Part shown: one piece after another, positions 16,875 to 25,586 of the stretch
Layout of the letters: each line of letters opens with the position of its first letter
Numbering within the stretch: the stretch's first letter is position 1
Source: CAYPIE01 sp964410665
GTDB lineage: Bacteria > Planctomycetota > Planctomycetia > Gemmatales > Gemmataceae
Reading direction: 5' to 3'
Length of the DNA: 64,000 nt
Assembly (NCBI GenBank): GCA_964410665.1
Contig: CAYPIE010000019.1
Span: 20,515 to 84,514, forward strand
Program-made: the position numbers and the translations under genes
The notes under the pieces: generated by a model
The model's database searches: none
Seen by the model: the letters and a program-made list of their open reading frames with translations, nothing else
What the model was told of the DNA's origin: nothing

Positions 16875-19139
16875 ATGAACGCCCGACCACGGATCCGTTT
16901 GACGGCGGAGCGGTTGGAATCTCGCTACGCACCCGCCATACTTAAGTACACCGCCGACTCGGACAATGGTCCTGACGAAATTACCGTCCGACTCGATGAG
17001 TCGAACCGCAAGATCGAGGTCCTTGACGACGGGAAGTTGGTGAAGAAACGTCGGTTGCGCGCCACCGAACGCGTCGTGATCTCGGTCGATTCCGCCGAGG
17101 GCGATCGGCTCACCGTCGATTACACCCCGGGCCTGTTCCCGGTCCCCGTCGACTATCTCGGCAGCACTGACGCCGCAGGCCGAGTGACGGCCATTAAGAC
17201 CGTCAGCGTTGACCTGAGTCACTCGGCCGTCGCGACAACCATCGACATCGGCCTGTACTCCACCGAGGTAACCTTCCACGGCGGCGGGGCCATCACCGTT
17301 GTCGGCACGACCTCGACCGTCGTGGGCACCGACGGGAACGACACCTTCATCGACAACACCAACATCGAACTGCTCGCGATCCAAGGTGGTCTCGGCAACG
17401 ATAACTACTTGCTCCGGCCCGGCAGCACCATCGTCATCGGCGACGACGGCGGTAACGACACCGTCGACTTTAGCTCCAACGACGAGGCCGTCTCGGCCGA
17501 CATCGGTACCGACACCACCACTGTCACCGACTCCGATGGTGAGGTCATCTTCGACGGCACCGTCGAGACCGTCGTGGGCACCAACGGCAACGACTCCTTC
17601 ATCGACAACACCAACATCGAACTGCTCGCGATCCAAGGTGGTCTCGGCAACGATAACTACTTGCTCCGGCCCGGCAGCACCATCGTCATCGGCGACGACG
17701 GCGGTAACGACACCGTCGACTTTAGCTCCAACGACGAGGCCGTCTCGGCCGACATCGGTACCGACACCACCACTGTCACCGACTCCGATGGTGAGGTCAT
17801 CTTCGACGGCACCGTCGAGACCGTCGTGGGCACCAACGGCAACGACTCCTTCATCGACAACACCAACATCGAACTGCTCGCGATCCAAGGTGGTCTCGGC
17901 GACGATCACTACCAGCTCAACCCTGGCAGCACCATCGTCATCGGCGACGACGGCGGTAACGACACCGTCGACTTCGGCGATAGCAACGACCCCATCACCG
18001 CCGAGCTGGGTACAGACTCAACGAGGGTCACTGACCCCGACGGCGAGGTCGTCTTCGATGGCACCGTCGAGACGGTCATCGGCACCGACAACGACGACGT
18101 TTTCTTAGACGGAGGCGAGGTGGACTATACACTCTCGGGACTGGGAGGGACCGACACCTACGACCTGCAGCCTGGTAGCACGATCACCGTCATCGAACAA
18201 GACGACAGCCGGTTCACGTTCCGGCGGGCGCGTTTCGCCATCGAAGCCAACCTGTCCGACGGGGTGATCACCGACGCCGCGAAGAACCAGGTCGTAGTGG
18301 TAGGCGGAGCGATCGGTTCGTTCGAGGGAACCGCGTTCGGCGACGTGATCATCGGCACTGACGGGGACAACGTCCTGATCGGCGGGCCGGGCAACGACTT
18401 GCTCGCCGGGGGTGGAGGGGACGACCGTTATGTCCTGACCCCAGACGGGACCGACACGGTCGCTGATACCAGCGGCCGTGACACTCTGGATTTCTCCGGA
18501 TCCCCGGTCGGGGTGCGGGTAAACCTGGGACGTGACAACGGCTCTCCCCAGTTGATCGCACCAGGCGCCACGCTGGTCCTGGAGGGAAAGGTCGAGGTCT
18601 TGATCGGCAGCCATCGGGATGACAGGCTCTTCGGCAGCCACAGGGACGACGTGCTGATCGGGCTCGGCGGGGATGACCGGCTCCAGGGCCAGGCGGGCAA
18701 CGACCTGTTGCTCGGCGGCAGCGGTGCTGACAACTTGAACGGCGGGTCGGGGAATGACATTTTAGTCGGTGGTAGCGGCCCGGACCGGCTCAAGGGCGGC
18801 TCCGGCGAAGACATTCTGATTGCGGGTTACACGGTGTACGACGAGGTGCCCGGAAGTGGCGGGCTCCGCGATCAGGTCGACCTGGTCGCCTGGTCGGCGA
18901 TCGCCGCGGCCTGGGACCAACCGGGGCCGGTCGGGAACCGAGTGGCCTCGATCCGGGCCGGGGTCGGAGCGGCCGGACAGTACCGCTTGCGTGCCAGCGG
19001 CGAGGATCAGACCGTCTTCGATGACCACGATCCGGACCGGTTGACAGGCGGGCAAGGGCGGGACTGGTTCTTCGCGCAGGTCCCGGGTGGCGACGTGATC
19101 ACTGACAAGGACCACCGCGACTTCCTCAACGATCTGTAG
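16875..19139 (+). CDS. Exported RTX-like calcium-binding repeat protein
   Basis: A 754-residue protein. The N-terminus contains RLTAERLESRYAPA, the LExR-x-x-P/A motif seen at the start of many planctomycete exported proteins in place of a plain signal peptide. Residues 149-400 are three 84-residue repeats (each beginning VVGTxGNDxFIDNTN), two of them nearly identical. Further on, GGxGxDxLx nonapeptides of the RTX / hemolysin type appear (VLIGGPGNDLLAGGGGDD near 495, then a run at about 588-655: DNLNGGSGNDILVGGSGPD). These bind Ca2+ in a parallel beta-roll. It is probably a secreted or surface protein; there is no protease or lipase domain. Its stop overlaps the convergent kinase gene by 14 bp. 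Confidence 0.88.
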   Translation: MNARPRIRLTAERLESRYAPAILKYTADSDNGPDEITVRLDESNRKIEVLDDGKLVKKRRLRATERVVISVDSAEGDRLTVDYTPGLFPVPVDYLGSTDAAGRVTAIKTVSVDLSHSAVATTIDIGLYSTEVTFHGGGAITVVGTTSTVVGTDGNDTFIDNTNIELLAIQGGLGNDNYLLRPGSTIVIGDDGGNDTVDFSSNDEAVSADIGTDTTTVTDSDGEVIFDGTVETVVGTNGNDSFIDNTNIELLAIQGGLGNDNYLLRPGSTIVIGDDGGNDTVDFSSNDEAVSADIGTDTTTVTDSDGEVIFDGTVETVVGTNGNDSFIDNTNIELLAIQGGLGDDHYQLNPGSTIVIGDDGGNDTVDFGDSNDPITAELGTDSTRVTDPDGEVVFDGTVETVIGTDNDDVFLDGGEVDYTLSGLGGTDTYDLQPGSTITVIEQDDSRFTFRRARFAIEANLSDGVITDAAKNQVVVVGGAIGSFEGTAFGDVIIGTDGDNVLIGGPGNDLLAGGGGDDRYVLTPDGTDTVADTSGRDTLDFSGSPVGVRVNLGRDNGSPQLIAPGATLVLEGKVEVLIGSHRDDRLFGSHRDDVLIGLGGDDRLQGQAGNDLLLGGSGADNLNGGSGNDILVGGSGPDRLKGGSGEDILIAGYTVYDEVPGSGGLRDQVDLVAWSAIAAAWDQPGPVGNRVASIRAGVGAAGQYRLRASGEDQTVFDDHDPDRLTGGQGRDWFFAQVPGGDVITDKDHRDFLNDL
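17319..18074 (+). repeat. Three tandem 252-bp coding repeats
   Basis: Units begin at 17319, 17571 and 17823 (84 codons each). Units one and two are almost identical in DNA. Unit three keeps the first 26 codons and then diverges (DDHYQLNPG instead of NDNYLLRPG). Near-identity at the DNA level points to recent duplication or ongoing slippage/conversion inside the gene. Confidence 0.9.
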
Positions 19140-22100
19140 AGGTAGATTCGCGGAGCCGTTCGGCCACGGCGGCGAAGCCGGGCAGTTGCCGCGCGGCCGC
19201 CAACTCCGGGTCTTCGCGGATAAGATCGTGGTCGGCGAAGCCAGCGTCGAGCGCGGCCTGCAAGCAACCGAGCGATGCTTCGCCATAGGCTCGGGCAAGC
19301 TCGGCCCGTTCCGACTCCGGCGCATCGCCGGCCGACTCCACCGCCACCGCGAACACACAGGCGAGGTTGTACAGCAGGAACGGATTGTCGGCGGCTTGCT
19401 GTCGGACGCGGCCGGCCACAGCGGCCCCGTCGGCGTGGCGGCCCGCGTGCGTCAGGAACAGCGCGTAGGTGGTCTGCAACACCAGGTCGCGGGGGTTGCT
19501 TTTTGCCGGCGGCTCGATCAACCCCACCGCAGTCTGGTACTCGCGGGCGGCCTCCTCTCGCAGGTCCTCGCCGCGGAAGGTGTCGCCGAGCTTGGCGTGG
19601 GCGGCCGCGAGGTCCAGCTTCAGCCGCGGGATCCTGGGATAATCGTTCACCAGCCCGCGGGCCAAGCGGACCGCTTCGGCAGCGTGTTCGCGGGCCCGGT
19701 CGGGCTCTCCTGCTTTCAACAGCCCATCGGCCAACTTGGAGTGCGACACACGGACGTCCCGTCGGGCGTTCGGCTTGCGAGGGCTACCCAGCAAGATTCG
19801 CTCGCGGATCTGCAGCCCACGGCGGTAGAGTTCCACAGCCCGGGCGGGTTCACTGATGTTCCCGAGTTTTACGTAGATCTGGGCCAGATCGACCATCGCC
19901 GCTGGCTTCCTGGATTCCGCGAGTTCCTCCCGCAGCCGCAGACAGGCCTGGTAATCGCGGCGGGCCGACGGCAAGTCCCCGCTGACGGTCGCCAGGTCGC
20001 CGAGCTTGGCCACCGCCACCGATAGGGCACGCTTCCAATCCGGGTTCTCGGGGTCGGCCTCGGTCTGTTGGCGGGAGATCGCGTGGACCCGCTTGTAACT
20101 CCGCCGGGCGAGTTTCAGGTCGCCGAGCCGTTCGGCCAATTCGCCCAAACGGCGGTGCCCTTCGGCCATGCGGATGTCCACCACCCCAGCATCGTCCTTG
20201 CGGTCGGCGATCTTCTTGAGTCCGTCGAGAGCCAGTTTCAACAGCTCCTGCTTCACGCGCTGCGTGCCGGGCGCGTCGTCGAGACGGTTTTGCACCTGCA
20301 TGATCAGGCCGCCGAGGGCCTCCAGGGCCAACTCCCGTTGCCCGGCGGCGACGGTGGCGAGCCGGTCCGCCTTCCGTTGCGCGGCCCGGGCTCGAGCGGC
20401 ATTGCCCTCCGCGGTCGCCTTGAGTCGCTCGGCCTCCCGGCGGGCCGATTCCGCAGCCGCCTGGGCCGCGCGGGCCTGAAAGGCGCTGGACTCGGCCGCC
20501 CGCTTCTCGGCCCGGATCCGCACGGTGGCGGCCGTCGACATGACCGCCACCGTGGTCAGCAAGACAAAGACCATAGCGCTCAACGCGGCAATCCCGGGGT
20601 TGCGCCGGCACCAGCGATAGAGCCGCTCGGTGCGGCCGACGGGCCGGGCACTGACTGGTTCGCCGGCCAGGAACCGCCGTAGGTCCTCGGCCAGGGCCGC
20701 CGCCGAGACGTAGCGCCGCTCGGGCTCCTTGGCGAGACACTTTAGGCAGATCGTCTCAAGGTCGCGTGGGACCGACTCCTGGAAGCCGCGAGGCGGCAAC
20801 GGCTCCTGCTTCAACACTGCGACGAGGGTCTCCACCGGGGTCCCCCGAGCATGCGGCGGCACCCCGGTGAGCAACTCATACAAGATCGCCCCAAGTCCGT
20901 AGACATCCGTGTGGGGGCCGATCCGCTGCGTCTGGCCGGCCGCCTGCTCCGGGGCCATATAGCTCGGCGTACCCATCACCGTCCCGTCACGGGTCTGGCT
21001 GCTCCCGGCTTCGAGCCGCTTGGCCAGGCCGAAGTCGGTCACCTTGGGCACCCCCGCGGCGGTGAGCAGAACATTGGCCGGCTTGAGGTCGCGGTGGATG
21101 ACCCCTTGCTGGTGCGAGAAGTCCACTGCCCGGGCGATCACCTCGGTCAAGGCGGCCGCTTCCCGGGGCGACTGCGGTTGTCCCCCGGCGTGGTGCCCCA
21201 GGCTCCCTCCGTCGACGTACTCCAGCGCGATGTACGGCAGGCCGTTGTGCTCGCCCACCTCGAACAACTGGACGATGTTGGGATGCTGCAGCCCAGCAAT
21301 CACCTGGGCCTCGTCGCGAAACCGGATGAGCTGGGTGTGCGAGGTATGGCCCCCAGCGAGAATCATCTTGATCGCCGCGAGACGTTCGAGGTGAACGTGG
21401 CGGGCCTTGTAAACCACGCCCATCCCGCCGCGGGCGATCACCCCCAGCACCCGGTACCCACCGATGTCAGCGCCCTGACCGAGGTCAGGGCGCGGCGCCG
21501 ACCGGGCGGCAGGGAGCTCCTCTGTGCGGTCGGCCCGCGCGACGGCGGCGCCGCCGTCGGTGGTCATCCCCACGGGTGGCGTCTCGGAGATGAACACGGT
21601 CTGCGCTCTTGCGGGAGGCCCGGCACCGTCGGTGTGTTCCCCTGGTGATTCCTCCGTCGGTGCCTTTGTCGAGAAGGAAACGCTCGGTCCAAACTCCGGA
21701 GAGACGGGGACGTCCGAGAACTCCCCCGTCTCCCCAGCCTCGGTCGACCCATCGTCTGCCTCGGGAGCCGCGACCGGGGACGGCAGGTCTACGGCCGGCG
21801 CAGGCTGGCCCGAAGAAGGAGCTGACGCTTCGCCCTCCGCCGGGTCCCGGGGAAGAAACTCCGCCGTCGGCTGCGCCGATGGAGACGACTCGAAGCTGCA
21901 GGTCGGTGCGAACTCCGGGGGGACAGGGACGGCCGAGAATTCCCTTGTCTCCCCGGCCTCGACCGCTCCATCGATCGCCTCCGGAGCCGCGACCGGGGGC
22001 ACCAGGTCCACCGTTGGAGCAGGCTGATCCGGAGAGGCAGATGCGGCTCGCTGCGCCGCTTCCCGAGGCAGGAGGTCCGTCGTAGACTCTGCCGGCGGGG

Positions 22101-22320
22101 ACAACGCGCCGGACCGGATCAGTTCGACGATCCGCTGGTAGGCACGGTCGATGTCGACGAGGACGACTTCGAGAGACGCCCTTGCAGCGCCAGCCCCTTG
22201 CAGCCAGGTTTCGCGCCGCGGCGGGTCGGCCCGGGTGAATAACGAACGCCGCCATGCGGCTTCGTAACGTTCCGCGACCGTGCCCTGATCCGATAAGGGG
22301 TCGGGAGGATGGGCCATCAA
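19126..22320 (-). CDS. Transmembrane Ser/Thr protein kinase with C-terminal TPR region
   Basis: A 1064-residue protein. Residues 1-285 are a low-complexity Pro/Ala/Glu linker that includes a tandem duplication of about 75 residues (DLLPREAAQRAASA... and FLPRDPAEGEASAP..., both ending in a PVPPEF/PVSPEF stretch). The kinase domain (about 290-560) has the glycine loop VIARGGMGVVYKA, catalytic VIHRDLKPANVLL, DFGLAKR, and the activation segment GTPSYMAPEQ, so it should be active. One transmembrane helix (IAALSAMVFVLLTTVAVM) follows at about 575-597. Next comes an Ala/Arg/Glu coiled coil, then TPR-like helices (about 700-1000). It is a typical planctomycete PknB-type receptor. It is divergent from the ATP-grasp/TauD pair, which makes a regulatory link possible but unproven. 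Confidence 0.93.
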   Translation of the reverse strand: MMAHPPDPLSDQGTVAERYEAAWRRSLFTRADPPRRETWLQGAGAARASLEVVLVDIDRAYQRIVELIRSGALSPPAESTTDLLPREAAQRAASASPDQPAPTVDLVPPVAAPEAIDGAVEAGETREFSAVPVPPEFAPTCSFESSPSAQPTAEFLPRDPAEGEASAPSSGQPAPAVDLPSPVAAPEADDGSTEAGETGEFSDVPVSPEFGPSVSFSTKAPTEESPGEHTDGAGPPARAQTVFISETPPVGMTTDGGAAVARADRTEELPAARSAPRPDLGQGADIGGYRVLGVIARGGMGVVYKARHVHLERLAAIKMILAGGHTSHTQLIRFRDEAQVIAGLQHPNIVQLFEVGEHNGLPYIALEYVDGGSLGHHAGGQPQSPREAAALTEVIARAVDFSHQQGVIHRDLKPANVLLTAAGVPKVTDFGLAKRLEAGSSQTRDGTVMGTPSYMAPEQAAGQTQRIGPHTDVYGLGAILYELLTGVPPHARGTPVETLVAVLKQEPLPPRGFQESVPRDLETICLKCLAKEPERRYVSAAALAEDLRRFLAGEPVSARPVGRTERLYRWCRRNPGIAALSAMVFVLLTTVAVMSTAATVRIRAEKRAAESSAFQARAAQAAAESARREAERLKATAEGNAARARAAQRKADRLATVAAGQRELALEALGGLIMQVQNRLDDAPGTQRVKQELLKLALDGLKKIADRKDDAGVVDIRMAEGHRRLGELAERLGDLKLARRSYKRVHAISRQQTEADPENPDWKRALSVAVAKLGDLATVSGDLPSARRDYQACLRLREELAESRKPAAMVDLAQIYVKLGNISEPARAVELYRRGLQIRERILLGSPRKPNARRDVRVSHSKLADGLLKAGEPDRAREHAAEAVRLARGLVNDYPRIPRLKLDLAAAHAKLGDTFRGEDLREEAAREYQTAVGLIEPPAKSNPRDLVLQTTYALFLTHAGRHADGAAVAGRVRQQAADNPFLLYNLACVFAVAVESAGDAPESERAELARAYGEASLGCLQAALDAGFADHDLIREDPELAAARQLPGFAAVAERLRESTSTDR

Positions 22321-22629
22321 TCGAATCTCGTCGGGTGGACATCCCGATTGTCGGGAACCTGAGAAAACTTCATAAATCCTAATTTATCAAGTCCCCCCCG
22401 GGCATGACGACTGGAAAGCGTGTCACCTGGGCTCAAAGTTGCTTGGAGTCAGAGTCACGATTGCACACGACCGGTCGGTCTCTTCTATGGTGGTTTTCCG
22501 AAGGTATCTGGAAGACCACCCAGCACTCCCAAGTTCCATGATTGACTGGCGTGGTCGAGACGTTATGTTTGATGATTGATTAGGAACGGTCACCAAATGC
22601 ACTCCAGCCCATGAAGAAAGTGCAGATTC
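22321..22629. other. 309-bp divergent intergenic region
   Basis: This region must hold promoters for the kinase (leftward) and the ATP-grasp gene (rightward). An AT-rich patch lies at 22371-22387. One 30-codon open frame (22487-22579, MVVFRRYLEDHPALPSSM...) lies 50 bp ahead of the ATP-grasp gene. It has no clear ribosome-binding site and I regard it as unproven. Confidence 0.4.
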
Positions 22630-24051
22630 ATGGCCTCTGACTCGTCGGATCGCGACTTGCTCGATGAGGCACACCAGCGCGTCCGCACTGCGCCGAAGAG
22701 CGCTGCGGCCCATCTGCAGCTGGCGATCGCCCTCATCCAGCAACAAAGCTTGGACCAAGCCACGACGCATGCATGTATCGCTGCCGCGCACGCGGCGTCG
22801 GACTCGCCCCAGCTGGAGCACCTCGGCATTGTGCTGTTCCAGCTGGGTCAGTTCCCGTTGGCATACGCTGCGTTGGTGCAAGCGGCACGCAATGGTCCTC
22901 TCGGGGCCGAAACATTCCGCATGCTGGTCGCCTTGTTCCATCGCAACGGCGAGGTTGACAATGCACGACGCTGTATCGCGGCGTCGGCGCAACTGGAAAC
23001 GGTCGTCGGGCCGCGTCATCCGCTCCCAGACCGCCCGAAGGTGATGCGCCTACGCTCCGTCGAAAAGAGCTACTACGGCATTAAAACCGACCGCGAGACC
23101 GGCTTGCGCTACTGCTGGCTGAAAGGCGGCCACCTTAAGCTGCAAGATCTAATCGACTCGGACCGGGTGAACCTCTATGTTGCCACCGTGTTCGGCGACA
23201 ACCTGCGGAATGCCGACGGACGGCTGCCAGACTTCGACCTATTCGTCAACGGCGTAAGCTGCCCGGACCTGGACCCCGGCGGGTTGGACCACATCGAGGC
23301 GTTCGTGACGCGGTTCCCGGATGTACCGGTGCTGAACCCGCCGCACAAGGTACGCCGCACCACTCGGGCGGAGAACGCCCGCAGGCTTAACGCCCTGCCC
23401 GGTGTCCACATGCCGCAGACGGAGCTTCTCGTCCTGGACCGGCCCGCGGCGGCAGTCGCAGCCCAAATGGAGGAAACTGGCCTCGGCTACCCGGTGATCG
23501 TACGCCATCGCGGCACGCAGACCGGCAAGACGTTGGAGAAGGTCGACTCCCGGTCGGCCCTGGTCACCTGGCTGTCGGCCCAATCCTCGGGTACCGTCAT
23601 CTACGCTACCGACTACGTCGATTGCCGCTGGTCGGACGGCTACTACCACAAGACGCGGGCGTTCTTCATCGACGGCAGGTTCTTCCCGGTCGCGAACCTG
23701 GCCTGCGATGTCTGGCAAGTGCATTCCGGAGATCGCTACCGCGTGATGTCGTCGACCCCCTCGACCCAGGAAGAGGAGAAGCGCTACCTGCAGGACCCCG
23801 AAGCGTATCTCGGGGCCAAAGGGTTCCGGGCGCTGCACGCCCTCCGCGACACGATTGACCTCGATTTCTTCGGGATCGACTTCACCCTCGATCAAGAGGG
23901 GAATGTGCTGGTGTTCGAGGCAAATGCCGCCATGCGGCATAACTTCGACCACGCCGAGACCTTTCCCTATACCCGACCGTATCTGGAACGGATCTCGGCC
24001 GCCTTCGCGAACATGGTCAACCAGCGCGCCAATAAGCGGAGGCCGCGTTAG
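22630..24051 (+). CDS. TPR / ATP-grasp fusion protein
   Basis: A 473-residue cytoplasmic protein (no signal peptide). Residues 1-130 are helical TPR-like repeats (SAAAHLQLAIALIQQQSLDQ, then LEHLGIVLFQLGQFPLAYAA). From about 245 to 465 the sequence fits an ATP-grasp domain of the RimK/glutathione-synthase-like group: nucleotide-binding strand YPVIVRHRGTQTGKTLEKVD near 290-310, and the metal-binding end DFFGIDFTLDQEGNVLVFEA followed by NAAMRH, which supplies the Asp and the Glu-x-Asn expected for Mg-ATP. ATP-grasp enzymes join a carboxylate to an amine or thiol through an acyl-phosphate. The substrate is unknown; the TPR part may recruit it. A TauD-like oxygenase gene follows 83 bp downstream on the same strand. 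Confidence 0.85.
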   Translation: MASDSSDRDLLDEAHQRVRTAPKSAAAHLQLAIALIQQQSLDQATTHACIAAAHAASDSPQLEHLGIVLFQLGQFPLAYAALVQAARNGPLGAETFRMLVALFHRNGEVDNARRCIAASAQLETVVGPRHPLPDRPKVMRLRSVEKSYYGIKTDRETGLRYCWLKGGHLKLQDLIDSDRVNLYVATVFGDNLRNADGRLPDFDLFVNGVSCPDLDPGGLDHIEAFVTRFPDVPVLNPPHKVRRTTRAENARRLNALPGVHMPQTELLVLDRPAAAVAAQMEETGLGYPVIVRHRGTQTGKTLEKVDSRSALVTWLSAQSSGTVIYATDYVDCRWSDGYYHKTRAFFIDGRFFPVANLACDVWQVHSGDRYRVMSSTPSTQEEEKRYLQDPEAYLGAKGFRALHALRDTIDLDFFGIDFTLDQEGNVLVFEANAAMRHNFDHAETFPYTRPYLERISAAFANMVNQRANKRRPR

Positions 24052-24134
24052 AAGCAAACCGCGATCCACGAACCGCGATTTCCCTGGCTCCATCGATCCG
24101 CTGCAGTCCACGTTGCACAAGGTTTCATGACCGC

Positions 24135-24956
24135 ATGCTCGATAACGCTTCCGAAAGTCCCGTACCCACATTGAACCTGGCCCCGTTTCTGGACCCGAAC
24201 GACGAACTGTCCGCAGAGGCGCAGCAACGGTTGGTCGCCGAGTTGATTACCCGGCTAAGGACACCGCCGTACTGGCTGGTGTTTGTCACGCAACAGAATC
24301 CGATCGATCTAGACATGCTTAAACGTCTGTTAGAATTGATGAGCCAGTATGCCCAGCCTCCGGGTGCAGAACCGCCGAAAATCTCCAGTACGAAGGTCCA
24401 GGTCGACCCGCAGGAAGCGGCGCGCAAGGATCATGTGACCCGCTACAGCCGAACCCCGGACGCGTTACCCCTGCATACCGACTCCAGCAACAAGGTCGTG
24501 CCGCAAAATCTGGTCGCGTTCGCCATGGGACGGCCGGACTCGCAAGGCGGCGGTGAGAGCATCATGCTGTCGGTGGCGGATCTCATTCACGAATTGCCCG
24601 GGGAACTGGTGCATCAGTTGCATCAGCCGGTTTTTCCATTTCTCACCAACAAACTGTTCCCAATCCTTTATGGCACAGGCGACGAGCTGCGGGTTCGCTA
24701 TTACCGTGGCCAGATCACATCGGCGTTGGGCTCGCTGCGGACCTTGCCGGACAAACTGACGCAGGCGCTCGATGAACTGGATCGCTATTTGGACCTTTCG
24801 CAGCGATCCGTGCGATTTCACATGCACGCTGGTGAAGTCGTCATGATGGACAATCATCGTGTCCTGCACGGTCGTACCGCCATGTCTTCGAATAGCACAC
24901 GGTTGATGCATCGTTTCCGTTTACTAATCCCGGCATTGGCGGGGGAGCCAGGCTGA
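24135..24956 (+). CDS. TauD/TfdA-family Fe(II)/2-oxoglutarate dioxygenase
   Basis: A 273-residue protein. The facial triad of the family can be picked out: the HxD pair in DALPLHTDSSN (near residue 115) and the distal His in MMDNHRVLHGRTA (near 247), followed by the Arg-rich MHRFRLL that usually binds 2-oxoglutarate. Related enzymes hydroxylate or desaturate small amines, amino acids and carrier-bound or peptide substrates. It is shorter at the N-terminus than gamma-butyrobetaine hydroxylase. No obvious ribosome-binding site precedes the ATG at 24135, which fits translation as the second gene of an operon with the ATP-grasp gene. Confidence 0.85.
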   Translation: MLDNASESPVPTLNLAPFLDPNDELSAEAQQRLVAELITRLRTPPYWLVFVTQQNPIDLDMLKRLLELMSQYAQPPGAEPPKISSTKVQVDPQEAARKDHVTRYSRTPDALPLHTDSSNKVVPQNLVAFAMGRPDSQGGGESIMLSVADLIHELPGELVHQLHQPVFPFLTNKLFPILYGTGDELRVRYYRGQITSALGSLRTLPDKLTQALDELDRYLDLSQRSVRFHMHAGEVVMMDNHRVLHGRTAMSSNSTRLMHRFRLLIPALAGEPG

Positions 24957-25586
24957 GCTTGCCCGACTTGACAGCATGACAACCACTTCGACGAACCTGG
25001 GTGTGCTGGGTGGCATGCGGACGACCCCCTTCGAAGACTCAAGGCGTGCCACCTGAACGCTTGGATGGTTGTCCCAGCCGGCTTGCCTGTGCCGCTCGGC
25101 GAGTTCCCACCCGCCGCTCAGAACAGGCAGGCGAGCTCACCTCCAGCCACGCGAAAGCTGACCACGCTCTTCGAAGACCCAGGACGTGGCACCCATCGCT
25201 GAGAGGTGACCAGGCCCGTCGCAGACTCCGAACATACCACCCATCATGCGACTCTCTGCAAATCTTTCTATTTTGCCGGCAAACTGGTAGTCAGCACAAA
25301 GTCGCGACGGCAGCGACCAGCCAAGCAATGGCGCTTGTGCAAAATCCTTGGATTGTAAGTCCCACATGAACCAGGAGAAGTGGGGGATCACCTGGGTAAT
25401 TCAGCCCTCTACCCGGCCCGCAGTCCGACTTGACGAAAACCGCTCCGCAGGGAAGAATCCAGGAAGATATCCTTGGACATTGTTGGGAATGTCAATCGGC
25501 AGAATGGGACTTTTGTGCGGCCTCCATCGACTCTACCCGATGGGGTAATTCCGTGACCCACTGGGGGCGGATGGGGAGGAATGGCA
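24957..25586. other. 630-bp gene-free stretch with repeats
   Basis: No credible gene. 25029-25054 and 25169-25194 are imperfect direct repeats (CTTCGAAGACYCARGRCGTG core, 140 bp apart). 25101-25126 (GAGTTCCCACCCGCCGCTCA) belongs to the dispersed repeat family also present at 9.87 and 13.56 kb. The right part, 25260-25570, shows no recognisable structure until the GGGGAGGA ribosome-binding site of the next gene at 25573-25580. Confidence 0.55.

Noticed and set aside
16839..17909. Long open frame (356 codons) on the minus strand with repeated GVGTDVGRDGLVV units
   Set aside because: It is the antisense image of the tandem repeats in the RTX-like gene, whose plus-strand frame has the real domains and a ribosome-binding site.
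17319..18074. Regular repeats considered as a CRISPR array
   Set aside because: Units are 252 bp, contiguous and coding, with no short spacers.
19126..24956. Kinase plus ATP-grasp/TauD genes as an anti-phage defence island
   Set aside because: No nuclease, toxin, methylase-restriction pair or other defence marker is present; both kinases are of the ordinary planctomycete receptor type.
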